A DNA stretch of 64,000 nt from Warburgia ugandensis. Taxonomy: Eukaryota > Streptophyta > Magnoliopsida > Canellales > Canellaceae. The notes below the pieces were generated by a model. It did no database searches. It had not been told where the DNA came from and saw only the letters and a program-made list of their open reading frames with translations. The DNA is taken from positions 7,456,327-7,520,326 of the forward strand of contig CP141137.1 of the NCBI GenBank assembly GCA_035236585.1, in the 5' to 3' direction. Position numbers and translations under genes: made by a program. How positions within the stretch are numbered: the stretch's first letter is position 1; each line of letters opens with the position of its first letter. Shown here piece after piece: positions 35,901 to 47,202 of the stretch.

Positions 35901-36312
35901 AGGTCACGAAAGACCTTACAAATCTTAGAAAGCAAGAGATTTATGGAAGATGTAGATGATGAAGAGGCATAACAGGTAGACCAGTAGCTATAGCAGCACA
36001 AGAGGGGTCTTCCTTGTGACATTGAGAGCATAAACAATCATTTTTCCGATGACCAGACTCACTTCAATAAGTTCAAAGAGGATTCTTACCATTGGTAGTT
36101 GTTTTAAAAAGCTCGAACGATGAAGCTTGATCTTTTGGTTGCTAACGGGATTGACATGGAGCTTGGCGCAAAGAGCATTTTGCCGTTGAGAAATTGTGCT
36201 CTGTTGAAATTCTGCTGGGGAGTCCGATCTGCAGGTGAAGTATTGGGTGAATGTCGACTAAAATTAGGCCTCTTCCAGTGGCAACGATTACTTCAGATCT
36301 GTCTCTGTTGCC

Positions 36313-36324
36313 GGCCTGACACCA
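36313..36324 (-). other. Primer binding site of the copia element
   Basis: TGGTGTCAGGCC on the minus strand directly follows the 5' LTR end. It resembles the TGGTATCAGAGC (initiator tRNA-Met) site usual in plant copia. Confidence 0.65.
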
Positions 36325-36557
36325 TGACAGAGTTGAAATGCTAAGTATATTCTTTGTGCATATGTGCTAATTTACACTGTTATATTCATGAATATTAACA
36401 AGCTAATAGGGATGCAATAAAGGGGCAGCCTCGGTCTATGAAGCTCCCGCTTATGCGGGGTTCAGGGAAGGGGCGGACCACAAGAGCCTATTAGGAATGC
36501 AATTCCTTTAATCTCTAACAATTAGACAGAGATCTAATCCTTGTAATTTCTTTAACA
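36325..36557 (-). repeat. 5' LTR of the copia element
   Basis: Starts TGTTAAAGAAATTACA at 36557 and ends ..CTCTGTCA at 36325, next to the primer binding site. About 160 bp excluding a 70-bp mini SINE inserted within it. Confidence 0.65.
36419..36488 (-). mobile_element. Mini Au SINE: 3'-terminal 70 bp only, inside the copia LTR
   Basis: Starts (minus strand) GGCTCTTGTGGTCCGCCCC. Flanked by taatagggatgcaat (36404-36418) and tattaggaatgcaat (36489-36503), a 15-bp target duplication with two mismatches. Confidence 0.9.
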
Positions 36558-36681
36558 AAACCATGGGAGGGGGAGAGAGAGACCACCGGCAACTAATAAC
36601 CCAAAAGCAACCCAGATCCGGCGATTGAAAACCCAAGTGGCTGCTAGTGATCCTTCACCGGCCGGCAACCAAAAACCATGC

Positions 36682-36684
<3 letters not shown>

Positions 36685-36732
<48 letters not shown>
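36685..36732. repeat. (AG)n microsatellite
   Basis: About 24 AG units next to the CCGGCAAC-rich segment flanking the copia element. Confidence 0.95.
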
Positions 36733-36734
<2 letters not shown>

Positions 36735-37434
36735 CCTGTTTTGGGTGAAAACCTCCTCTGAATCACAAATCTGCCTCTCTAAATTTTGCTTAGCAATGAT
36801 TTTCAATAAGACATCCATTTTCCGACACACAACAAAAACCCTGTCTGAAAAATAGATTCCATGTTGTCATTCATCGCCATGTATGCAAGCTACATGGGGT
36901 ACAGACTAAGGCCATCAAACTGCTTAACGGTGAAGGGTGCCATTGAAACGGCTGTTCAAATGTGGGGTGCAATTGTAGTAAATCGGAATCTAGAGTAAAA
37001 TAATAAATTGTGAAGAATCCAAGGTTTTTTACTTATCTAATCCTTCTGTTAAAGGATGATTAGTAGTTTTATAGTGGTTTTACCTATATATATTGCAGTT
37101 ATCTTCCAAGTAATTTGGTTACTATATACCTTCTCATAAATAGACAAATACCCGTTGTTTGGAAATGCATGCTACTTACAAGGTAAACAACTTAAGCAAT
37201 TCTGTTTAGAAAATTATACAATTTGCATCCAGTTGACAAACTGCAAGTCAATACCAAAGTTAAAAAAAAAAAAACTAGAATTTATAACACGGAAGAAGTA
37301 TTTTCTATTCATTCTTCGCTTGTCAGGCCATTTCCAAGAACTGCATGAAGGTCAATGCGCTCTCTTCTATATGAACCAAAGACTACAGCAATAAGAAGAA
37401 GAAGGAGAATTGCAGATGAAGAGGATTCCCGTCA

Positions 37435-37717
37435 ATGGCAGCTATAATTAGTGTGTCGATCCCTCTGTTGATTTTGATGGTCCTTGTGAGCATGCTTCTT
37501 CCTGGGTAGGGATAAGGGACGAAAGGAAGGACGTATGGAGGCCCAAATGTCAGCCGGCAATGCTTCGTTGCCAGTCCCACAAGGTGCTAGAACCACCGGA
37601 GTTCAAGGGCCGACGAGTCATCCGCTTTCCCAATCTCCTCCAACTTCTTTTCCTTCTCCTGCTCTGTACAATCCCCACCCAACCTACATGAAGCAGGATA
37701 ATGGCATGAATGTTTGA
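37435..37717 (+). pseudogene. Frameshifted tandem copy of a small single-pass membrane protein gene
   Basis: From ATG 37435 the frame encodes a hydrophobic helix (ISVSIPLLILMVLVSMLL) and meets TAG at 37507-37509. Skipping one base (T37507) opens a second frame that continues GRDKGRKEGRMEAQMSAG and ends near a tandem proline-rich tail at TGA 37715-37717. This parallels GRAKGRQDVRNHAQVFG in the intact gene 0.75 kb downstream, both in order and in the basic segment after the helix. A tandem duplicate with a 1-bp insertion is the simplest reading. A short upstream ATG frame overlaps the start. It could also be a functional gene if the extra base is an assembly error. Confidence 0.6.
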
Positions 37718-38185
37718 GGTAGAAAATTTGTCTGGTATATGGATTATAAATTATTCTTTGGTATGCTTATGATTAAACGTTCCAATGCAAATCAAGCCGC
37801 ACGGATGATAACTAAATCATGTGAAGTGATTTTTTTTTTCCCTTTAATTTTTATTTTCTGAAGCTCCTTGTACTCGAAATATGAAAATTTTCTGATATCT
37901 TTTAACCCAAAAACATATGGAAATTTCTTGCATCACAAAAAGAAGGGCAGAAAATAGTTGAAGTCTCCCGTTGGGACCTACAAGGAGTCACTTTTTCGAT
38001 GGTTGAGATTGTCAAATTTTGAAGCTGTTGTGCCGCATGGCCCACCTGCTTATGGCCAGTCAGGATTTGGGTGGTCCGCCGAGCCAGCAAATCGTCCGAG
38101 GAAAAGTATCCGTTAAACTTGAACGTTAAGGAAGAGTGACAGAAGTGCAGTGACATTATGAGATTCTTCCAGAGAGACGTGGTGA

Positions 38186-38195
38186 TATAAATAAA
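38186..38195 (+). promoter_or_regulatory. Candidate TATA box
   Basis: TATAAATAAA, about 270 bp before the ATG of the small membrane protein gene, with a CT-rich leader between. Confidence 0.5.
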
Positions 38196-38467
38196 TCCCC
38201 AACTCTGAGCCTGAGGGCGATCCCTAAGCCAACATTGACACATTGAAGTTTCTCACGCCATCTTCAATCCTTCACAAACAGGCCCCCAATCAGAGAAAGA
38301 CCCACTAGCTCTTCTTCCTCTTTGAAATTCATCAATCTACCCAGGGAACAGCTGAAAGTGACCGTCTATCTGCTTTCATCTCTGTCACGTTATCTCCTTG
38401 CTTTGTTTCAGTGTCCTTCTGGAACTAGGTAAACTTTTTGTTTGTTGCAGAGTTGAGTTAACGAGAA

Positions 38468-38680
38468 ATGGGTTTTGTTCTGGTAATCTCCCTGCCTTTG
38501 ATTCTTTTTGCTCTCGTCCTTGGTTTCGGGTGCTATTTTCTTGGAAGAGCTAAAGGGAGACAAGATGTGCGCAACCATGCGCAGGTTTTCGGGACGCCAA
38601 CTCCACCGCCAGGCGGTGTGGGCCCTGTGACTTCACCTCCTCCAGCTCATATCAAGGAGGAAAATGCAATGGCTGTTTGA
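38468..38680 (+). CDS. Small single-pass membrane protein, 70 residues, function unknown
   Basis: A single-exon frame from ATG 38468 to TGA. Residues about 3-28 form a hydrophobic helix (VLVISLPLILFALVLGFGCYFL). A basic GRAKGRQDVR follows, then a proline/glycine-rich tail (TPTPPPGGVGPVTSPPP) ending EENAMAV. By the positive-inside rule the basic C-terminal part would face the cytosol. I have a general memory of similar tiny proteins in other land plants but know no function or name. A frameshifted copy lies immediately upstream, so this is a small tandem family. The start is the first ATG after the leader and begins directly with the helix. Confidence 0.72.
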   Translation: MGFVLVISLPLILFALVLGFGCYFLGRAKGRQDVRNHAQVFGTPTPPPGGVGPVTSPPPAHIKEENAMAV

Positions 38681-38696
38681 AGGCCGCGAGTGAATA

Positions 38697-39260
38697 GAGA
38701 CTTTGATATTCTCTTATAAGACTCTATGAATAGATAAACTGATTTTTTTTTCTTTTTTTTGAGAGTGTTATGGATTGTTGTAATTGTTTGATGGGGTTCC
38801 CTTTTCATTCATTTTTTCTTGTATTTTCCATTTCCGTTTCTGAGAGAACTCGTGTTGTTATGTGGCTTTAAAATTTGGAGTGAGGTTGGGAGATATGGTG
38901 TAAATTGGTTCGATGTATAATACTTGTTCCCTTGTGTTGAATACATATTATGCGCGTGATGTTTGATCCCTGTTTTTAATTGGTTGAAGGAAGTTGATTT
39001 ATTGATAATGATGAACTAAGTTTTGATCCCTGTTTTTAATGCACACCAATATGAAAATAATTTTGTCGACTAGCCAACCTAGGAGCAAGGGGATCTTTGA
39101 GCTCCGATCTTTCTGTTCGCTGAGATTTACCTCTGAGCATTGGAAAATTGGGACTTCAAAAAGCAGTGTCAGGTATGTTGATTTGTGAGAGTGAGAAAGG
39201 AGAAGCACCTGGCGAGGAATGTAGAAATTAGTATCTCAAAAAGTCTCTCTTTTTTACGGT
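38697..39260. other. 3' flank of the small membrane protein gene
   Basis: No coding signal. A short duplicated tttgatccctgtttttaat occurs at about 38961 and 39021. Confidence 0.5.
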
Positions 39261-39261
39261 A

Positions 39262-39575
39262 ATTAGTGTTAGATTACCATTCCTAAAAGCTTAAGCTGAT
39301 AGGAAGTGGGCCAATAGCCATTTTTAGGCTCTTTGATAGTCTCAGAACTTGAACGACCTTTCAATCAATAAAGCTCTGAATTACCATTTATCCTAAGCTT
39401 AAGCTAATAAGAACTGGGCCAACAATAGTTAGCCCATTTGAAAGGTTCTAAGGGCCTTCTTGGCCAACAATAGTTAGCCCATTTGAAAGGTTCTATGGGC
39501 CTTTCGAATCAAGAAGGCCCTGAATTACGAATTATCCTAATAACTTAGCTGATAAGAACTGGGCCAACTAGGACT
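39262..39575. repeat. Degenerate tandem repeat array with a 46-bp inner duplication
   Basis: The motif attacca(t)..atcctaa..cttaagct.ataag(a)a.(c)tgggcca occurs three times. Within it ggccaacaatagttagccca plus following bases is duplicated with a 46-bp period near 39418-39505. Origin unknown. Confidence 0.65.
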
Positions 39576-40611
39576 TGCTACAAAATACAGAGGAGGGTTC
39601 ATCTAGCCATACACGCTATATACACGGTTTTCTTATTCCAAGTTAGCTTTAGAAATTGTAATTTTATTGGGTCCTTGTTGTAAAAGACAGAGGCCGGATT
39701 CGTTTATCCATGGTGGTTCCTTCGCCTTGTGTTTAACATCTAAATTCTCAGTTATTTATAGCTTTCTTTCCATGGAAAGGCGTTCTATTCTTCAATGACA
39801 AGCTTCATCTCTTAGTTCTTTTATTATCAATGAAGAAGGGTTCTATTGAGAAGGAGAAAAAGTCAACAGAACCTTAGCGCTTGTCACCTTTATGTTTAAA
39901 GCTAGGCGGGGTTGTAAGTAGATAAATGAAAATTTATTCCATAAGAAGAGAATAAAGGCAAAGTTCTCTTTTGAGTTGATCAATCTCCTTTACATTGAAA
40001 ATGACAGAAAAAATGCTCGTAAGTTTGGATCCTTCATCGGCCGAGAACAAGTCAAAGGAGCCCATCTTACAGACAAAATATGCTCAATGCTAGAATCTTC
40101 CTCTGCTGGAAAAATCTAGAGTTGTAAAAAGCAATTGCTTTCATTCTTAATTAAGTGAAATACTAGAGTAATCTTTCTCTACTTTGTCATTAACAATAAT
40201 GGTATAAGATTATTCTTCCAGCTGGCATTTCCAAGGTTATGTTTCTTGTAGTGTGTGGATTGTTTTTGATAAGCCTTGTAGTTTGTGATTAAGTAATGTA
40301 GGAGTGGCTGGAACATTTTCTTGTCACATAAGATGTCGCTTATTCTCGTCGGTGAAGACAGACTGCATCTTCAAACTGTACACACAGCCTCAATGACCAA
40401 CAAAGCAACCAAAATTCTCCCAGTCCATCTCAAACTAGAGTAAAGTTGGATTCTTTATCTGTTGCAGATTGGTTGTCAGGGAAATAGCGGCACTATATTT
40501 ATACGACTGTGAATAATTCATATGATACTGGTAGACAAAGAGGCAGAGTTGTTTTTATTTTTGTAGATTGATACAGCATTTTCTCCAGCAGATGTACATA
40601 CAGATAACAAC

Positions 40612-40706
40612 TGCTAGACGGGATGTATATTCTCAAAAGATGAACAATTGGTCCCAGACTGCTAGACAGGATGTATATTCTAAAAAGATGAACAATTGAT
40701 CCCAGA
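40612..40706. repeat. Tandem duplication, unit about 48 bp
   Basis: ctgctagac.ggatgtatat followed by tct.aaaagatgaacaatt occurs twice in a row with few differences. Confidence 0.85.
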
Positions 40707-41419
40707 CTCCCAGTAAAAGACCTCAAAGATAGGCAGAAGCTTTGTGTAACTGGACTAGCATTTTAATTCTTAGTTACACAAACCAATAGAGTGGTTGCTT
40801 TAAAACAATACTTCTCCTCATGCAACAAGCTCATATCATTAGGCATTAGCACTTGATGTAGAAATACGTTCCAGTTGTTTACTTTTCTTGTCCATTTTTC
40901 CTCCAAAATTGAAGCATTTCAACATGCCTAAGAGCAGTTGTTTCAAGAGCATCCCTGCACTAGATACTTTGCAGTTCCTTTGCCATCCTGCAGCTATCAG
41001 TTTCTATAATTTAAATTTTTTCAGTTCAGTCCAGAAGCAACAGGCTTGTCCATTTCTGTTGCTTCAAAATGTAGCAAACCTGTAACAGTTCTCTATTGGT
41101 TTGATTTACGAAGTTGCTCTTGCTTGCTCAAGATGAGTCTAAAGCTAGTTTCATAGCCAAATATAACAAAAAATTCGGCAGTGTTGTGGCCATCCCACAA
41201 AAATATTTCCCGGTGGCATATCCACCATGGAAGAGAAAATTGGTCTCACAAATACTAAAAGACTGTTCCTGCCCCTATGAAACAGAAGTGAGAACGCATA
41301 AAATATCTAGTTACTCTTGCCAACAATTACTCCAATAAACCACAGAAACAGTTTGAAAAAAACACAACCCAATTAAACAAAATGAAAGAATGCACTTCTT
41401 AACATTACTTACAATTCGT

Positions 41420-42110
41420 AAGTCCAAAGAGGATAAACAGGAGGTGCTAATGATCCACGGCTTAATTCTTAATTCCATAGACATTTTTAATCACGGAATG
41501 CCAACTAATCATATAATCATATTCCACACTAGATTGGTTCTGAAGTTCAGAATGTAAAACAAATTGTCCTATAAGCTAGAGAAATACTTTAAGAGACATA
41601 ACCAATTAAGAAAATCAATGTTGTTTTGAGTTAGCTAAGGCAATGAATTCTTAGTTCAAGTCCAAGGGGATAAACAGGAGGTGCTAATGATCCTACACTT
41701 AATTCTCGATTCAATAGACATTTTTAAGCATGAAATTACAACTAGGTACTGATTATAAACAGGAGAATAATTGATTATAAATGGGAGAATCATATAAGCA
41801 TACTCTACACTATAGGTCGGTTCTGAAGTTCTGAATTTAAAACAAATTCTCCTAAAAACTAGAGAAATACTTTAAGAGACATAACCAATTAAGAAAATCA
41901 ATATTGTTTTGAGTTAGTTAAGGCAATGAATAGGCTTAACATGCACTTACAATTTTGAGAGTCCAAGGAAATGCTAATATTCCACGACTCCAGTCTTAAC
42001 TCCACGGAAATTTTCAAGCACAGAATACCAACTATGTTTATTACGAATAGAAGAATCGTCTGTCATCCCAAACTGGCTTCGGAAGTTCTATGTAAAAAGC
42101 AAATATTCAG
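41420..42110. repeat. Three tandem copies of a 150-280 bp unit
   Basis: Copies start near 41420, 41665 and 41955. The first two share ggataaacaggaggtgctaa, ggttctgaagttc and a long block gagaaatactttaagagaca through aaaatcaat. The third copy is partial and more diverged. I found no coding potential in the unit. Confidence 0.8.
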
Positions 42111-43100
42111 CATATATTCTACTTGAGATTATTCCTTACCGTTTCCCCCATCTACCACAGGAAAAGAAAAGGAAACCTGCTATTAACCTAACAAGAGGGA
42201 CTATTAGTTAAATACGATCATATTCAAGATCCTTTTCATGATTTGCACAAAAACACAGCATATGGAAACAATACAACTTTTCATTTTTGAGTGGTATAGC
42301 AATGCAGAATTACATTATAATAATTTAACTTTTTGACTGGTAATACAACAGTCTGACTATTTCATCCCGAAAAACAAACAGTTAGGACGGGAGGAAACAA
42401 AGTGAATGGCCTCTTTAGTGATCAGAGAATCTAGATAATCCTTTATAGATTAGTTATCCTTATAACTATGAAACAACTAAATTCATGACAAGACTAAATC
42501 ACCCAATCAAATATGTCGGATACACGTACAATCACCTGAATCAACGGAAGTATCCTTACTCCCCAAGCGCCAAAATCTGAACTAACCATACCACACCATT
42601 GATTAATCACTGATAAAGTGAACAGCAATATTAATTCAATGAAGAATCACACAATCTGAATCGTCAACAGTGTATTAGTTTCTCTTTCGCAAAAAATTAT
42701 TCATGTGAAGCAATTTCTTCTGCATACTATATTCTTCTTGGCAAAGTCTAAACGAAGTTCAAAGCTCTTAACCATACATCACATATTACCACAATTTAAA
42801 AGCAATATTCTTTGGTAAACCCTGCAAAGAGCTAGTTGATCAGGAGATCTATTTCCACCAAAACTAAATCGAGACATCCTGCAAGTATTGTATTGCCACC
42901 GAAAGAAAAGCCAACTAAGTACATAATAGTTAGCGGGAAAAAAAGAAGCACAAGGTGTATATAGAATAACATCAGAACTATATTGAAGTTTATTGATATG
43001 TCTTCTTGGGTTCTCCATTGCTAACAAAAAGCAGAATACACAATTCTGCAAAATTTCCCTTTACAATCCACTACCCATCTATCTAGGCAGAATCAAGATC
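42111..43100. other. Intergenic, no gene seen
   Basis: AT-rich sequence with no recognisable element; the right end probably includes the 3' untranslated region of the minus-strand gene that follows. Confidence 0.5.
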
Positions 43101-43216
43101 GTTCTGCCGAATACCAAGAACCCAAAAAACTGAGAGACAAACATAGTTCATGAAGAAGACAATAATGAAAAAAGAAATGAGATCAAGGCAGGAGAAATGA
43201 TCTTGTTTTACGGGGC

Positions 43217-43837
43217 CTATTTACATAGCACAATCCGTGTAAGACCCAAAACCAAGCAAGAAGCAGCAAAGAAGAACAGGGTCACAAAGTCCCTAGCAGA
43301 CCATCTCTTCACAGCCTTAGTTTCAACTCTCAAACTCTTAGCCCTCCTCAAAGCATCCACCTCCTTGAGAAGATCAAACCCCACTCCTTTCTTCTTCAGC
43401 TCCTCAACACATTTCAGAAGAAGCTTTCCGTCTTCTTTCTCTCTCTGTAACAGCTTCTCCATATGACACTCGACATCAATCTTGTAACGGATTGCCCAAA
43501 TGATGGCCAGAGAACAAACAAGAGAGCACAAAGAAGGGATCCAATATCGATGGCATGCGTTTAGCGACTCACTGGAGCTGTAAAGAAGGAGAAGAACAGT
43601 TGAATGGAAGATGAAGAAGAAGCAGTAAAGTTGGGTAATCTCTTTCAGGGTTGCATCGATTTGGTTTTCTTTGAGGGCGATCCTTCGGAAAATGAGTTCT
43701 TCTTCTTTGAGCCATTGTTTCAGGAGGAGTTTGTGAGTTGGGCTTTCTGCTATTTGGTGGAGTGGGTGTGGGGGTTTCGGCTCTTTTGGTGGGTTGGTTT
43801 GTTGAATCGCCATGGATGTTTCAGAAGAAGTCATCAT
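43217..43837 (-). CDS. Conserved plant membrane protein of unknown function, 206 residues
   Basis: Single exon, starting at ATG 43837 (MMTSSETSMAIQ). An open frame extends upstream but without ATG. A later in-frame ATG at 43813 (MAIQQ) is an alternative start. A proline-rich N-terminus is followed by HQIAESPTHKLLLKQWLKEEELI, an amphipathic and probably coiled-coil part. Two hydrophobic segments follow (LYCFFFIFHSTVLLLLYSS and WIPSLCSLVCSLAIIWAIRY). A charged helix comes next (MEKLLQREKEDGKLLLKCVEELKKKG, DLLKEVDALRRAKSLRVE), then a C-terminal transmembrane helix (FVTLFFFAASCLVLGLTRIVL). I recognise the layout as a plant-specific uncharacterised protein found in many angiosperms, but no function. 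No lesion is seen. The KUP gene lies 5 kb further on the same strand. Confidence 0.82.
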   Translation of the reverse strand: MMTSSETSMAIQQTNPPKEPKPPHPLHQIAESPTHKLLLKQWLKEEELIFRRIALKENQIDATLKEITQLYCFFFIFHSTVLLLLYSSSESLNACHRYWIPSLCSLVCSLAIIWAIRYKIDVECHMEKLLQREKEDGKLLLKCVEELKKKGVGFDLLKEVDALRRAKSLRVETKAVKRWSARDFVTLFFFAASCLVLGLTRIVLCK

Positions 43838-45984
43838 GGTCGTGGTGGGAAAATTTGACAGACTGCAGAAAAACAACCAGGAAAGAGAAAATGGGATTAG
43901 AGAAACAGAGGAGAAATCAACTGAGGAAAGGAAATGTGAAGCGTAACGAGTTCAATCGGGGGAGGCTATTCCTAACGGTCATATTTCTTGCTAGATTACG
44001 GTGTACCATCTGTTTTCAAATCTCTTAACGGTCGACTTAAACCACCTATCTCAGTAACGCCCTTCATATCAAGGAAAAAGATAATGGCTATCCCGCTCCC
44101 ACAATCTGCTTATGGGCTACGCAGGCAAAATCCAAGCCGTTGGTTCTGTTGAACTTTATCTTGAGCCATTGATGCTCGGCAGACCCGATCCCACCAAGAT
44201 TTCTCATGGGGGGTAGAAATATTGAGTGTCAGATTAGATCTCTATAGGTACAAATCCGCTCAAAATAGATCGTTTAGTGGGCCCCATGTGCTCATGGTTA
44301 GTTCATCAAGTCAATTGATTCCTTCATCAAAGACACTCTAGCCACTTCTAGTGGCCCACCTTGATAAGATTATCCTAGGCCTTAGATTATTGTGCCTAGT
44401 TTGATTTTCAACCTCTATAAATCTATAATGGAGCGAGATTGTTAAGAACTTAACCAATATGTCAAAAGTTCCGTATGAAATTAAATCTTTGAACCAATGT
44501 CACATATCAGTGGTAGACTCCCTTGCATCTCATATCACAAGTTGAACCCACTCAAGATTGTAACAGAGATTTATGTAGGTTATCTTACGATGAATGGTAA
44601 TTTCAGCAAAGAGCTGCAAGTGTAAAAAGCAAACGACATTTGATTGGCTGGAAAAAAGTTTCTAATTGCTCTTTTCTCTAAAATTTTATGTTTTCTACTT
44701 TTTTTTAACCAATTAGATGTCACATGCTCCTTACACCTACATGAAATACCATTGCTCATATATATATGTGCGCGTGTGCGTGTGTGTACAAAAGAAATGA
44801 AGGCTGAAAAAGAGGAAAGAGACAAAGGGGTAGTTTAGGAAAAGATGTTTTGGCAATTTTATAATTAAATAACAAAGCTTTATTATAAAGACAAGAAAAT
44901 CAAACCAAAAGTACACATTGTGCTACTAACTAGGGGTTACACGTTTAGAGCAAACGTGTTCCATGCACAGACACAAAGCTTGAACAAATGGGCAAGGCAA
45001 ATATTCATGAAACTCGTTCAAGATAAAATTGGGAGACAAGCATTATTAAAATGTCAATTTTAGTTTTTATGTGGATTTCTAATTAGATTTAGACTTTATA
45101 TTTAAAAATTTTACACATCATTTATAAAATAGGATTTTGATGTGGAAAATTCATTTTAATTAGCACTAAATTTGTAAAATCCAATAACAATTGAATTATT
45201 TGGAAATTTTCTTTAAGGAAAGATAGAATTATTTGGGAATAAATTAGAACGCGTAAAGGTCTAGACTTAAAAATAAAAATAAAAATTCAGTTATCTAGAG
45301 GATTTTGTAACTATGGTTTCACATGAAGAGCCACATAAATAGAGCAATTCTACTTGATTTGGAAGTTTCTCACATTCATGAACTCTTCGAACTATATAAA
45401 AATTATAAATAGATTTATGCATTGGGTTTTCTTTGTTGGCTGGCACTTGACGCAAAACCCTCCTCCTTTATTCAGGCTTGAGACTAGCTGCAATAAAACC
45501 ATATAGAACTAAAACCAAACAGGCGGAGTTGAAACTATATATAAATTATCAAGTTTTATTTGGGCCTTTTGCAAATTATTAGCCAATAAATCATCAAATT
45601 TTGAATATTTGCTAAAGCTTGGAATTTAAAACAAGAATTGCTTCTAAGTCCTTGAAATAAATTACCTTAAACTACTGGATTGTTTTATAGAGTTGATTAG
45701 ATAAGCCAACAACCAATAAACCAAAACCCAATTTTAGGTTTTTTGTATCTTCAGGACCCGATATTCTCAAAAACAACAACAAATCCCACCCTCTAATTAG
45801 GGTTTCGTTCTTCAAAACCCAATGAGAAGATCCTATTCTTAGGTTTTATGTATCTTCTAGGATTTTATAGAATCAAAGCTTTCTTGAACATCTATTTTCA
45901 ATTTATTTTACCTAATATAGGTAAAGTCTTCCACCTGATGCTCACTTCAAAGCCTGGTGAGGGAAGATGAGAAGTTCCTTTGCG
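43838..45984. other. Intergenic, promoter side of the 206-residue protein gene
   Basis: No coding signal. A TATATATATG/TGTGCGCGTG alternating purine-pyrimidine tract lies near 44758-44785. The rest is AT-rich without recognisable elements. Confidence 0.5.
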
Positions 45985-47008
45985 TCAAGTTTTTAGCTAA
46001 TAACTAACATTTAATGACTAATTTGGAGGCATTTGGTAAAAGAATATTTTTTTATCTGTACCTCAATTTTGCAGAAAAATCTCACATAAGGGCCTATCTT
46101 TAAAACATCTCATATAATCTTCAAAAGGTGTTGAGTTTCTCTCCATGCAATTCTCATGATAAATTTTAAGGGTATTACTATTATTTCAAAAACTTATTTT
46201 TTCAACTAAAAAATTAGTAGGTATCTAATGTGTATTAATTTTCAATCATGACTATTGAATATTTTAACCAGAAAAATTAGTAGATATAAGCATCCAAGGC
46301 ACTAATTTTCACATGTAACTTAAATGTGATAAGCCAAACAAGATGAAAGGATTTGATCATCCAAATATTGGACCTAGCTAGATGGTGTCATGATTGAAAA
46401 TTCCAAAATGGGACACCATCTAGCTAGGCCTTGCATTTGGATGATTGGATTAATTCACACTATTTAAGATACTTATGAAAATTAATGTGAATTGTATGCT
46501 TCTACAGATTTTTCTAGTTGAAATATTCAATGGTTGAAATCCAAAATGGGAGGTCATCTAGCTCAAACCCACATTTTGATGATCAAATCCATTTATCTTG
46601 GTTAGCCTACCATATTTATGTACTCGTGAAAATTAGTGCTCATTGAATGCTTTTATCTGCTAAATTTTCTATCTAAAATATTTAACAGCCATGATTGAAA
46701 ACTATGCCCATTGATTACTTATTAAATTTTCTAGCTGAAAAAATTAGTTTTTTAAATGACAATAATACCTTTGAAATTTGTCATGAGAAAGACATGTGAG
46801 CTATTTTGTTACTTAATCCAATTGAATATTAGATGGACCTTTGTGGACACTTATCAATATAGTTTCAGACCTTATGTGAGAGGTTTTAAAAATGGAGGAC
46901 TTATGTGAGATTTTCATGATTAGGTTATGCATATGAAAAAAGTTCTAGCTATTTAACAAAAATTTTAAGTAATGACTAATTAGTAGGTATTTATTAAAAT
47001 AGGGACTA
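45985..47008. mobile_element. Large fold-back (inverted-repeat) element
   Basis: Left arm 45985-46389 is mirrored by the right arm 46412-47008. Paired landmarks are atctcacataag (46080 side) with cttatgtgagat (46900 side), ttttcaatcatg with catgattgaaaa, and a central stem gacctagctagatggtgtc / gacaccatctagctaggcc around a 22-nt loop (46390-46411). The right arm contains a duplicated core (46412-46520 and 46543-46650). Related sequence continues to about 47520 beyond a SINE. No coding capacity. A fold-back MITE family is likely. Confidence 0.75.
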
Positions 47009-47202
47009 AAGGGCAGCCCCGATACACGAAGCTCCCATGTATGAGAGATCTGGTGAAGGGGCAAACCATAAGGGTCAATAGTACGTAGCCTTAGCTTGCA
47101 TTTTGTAAAAGACTATTTTCACGCCTTGAACCCATAACCTCCAGGTCACACAACGACAACTCTACCATTGAGCAAGACTCCTCCCCCTCTCTCTCTAAAA
47201 CG
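47009..47202 (-). mobile_element. Au SINE, full length, inserted in the fold-back element
   Basis: gggacta (47002-47008) recurs at 47203-47209, and the fold-back element's ..actatttagcaaaa continues after it. The SINE head, box B (GGTTATGGGTTCAAGGC) and tail are all present. Confidence 0.9.

Larger units (their letters stand above)
32895..36557 (-). mobile_element. Deleted Ty1/copia retrotransposon
   Basis: Order on the minus strand: 5' LTR (36325-36557), primer binding site (36313-36324), gag zinc-knuckle remnant near 36000-36060 (C..C.H...C type), integrase remnant near 34820-35150 (LVYLINRTSNR), reverse transcriptase at 34075-34371 (RLMAKGFT, VKNAFLHGDL, VYIELP) and 33787-33975 (LLLYFDDVIIT), RNase H near 33130-33230 ([26 protein letters not shown]), then polypurine tract and 3' LTR start. 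Most of gag and parts of integrase are deleted, and there are many stops. It cannot move by itself. Confidence 0.88.

Noticed and set aside
43838..43876. Extended N-terminus of the 206-residue protein
   Set aside because: The extension starts at TTG, not ATG; the first ATG in frame is at 43837.
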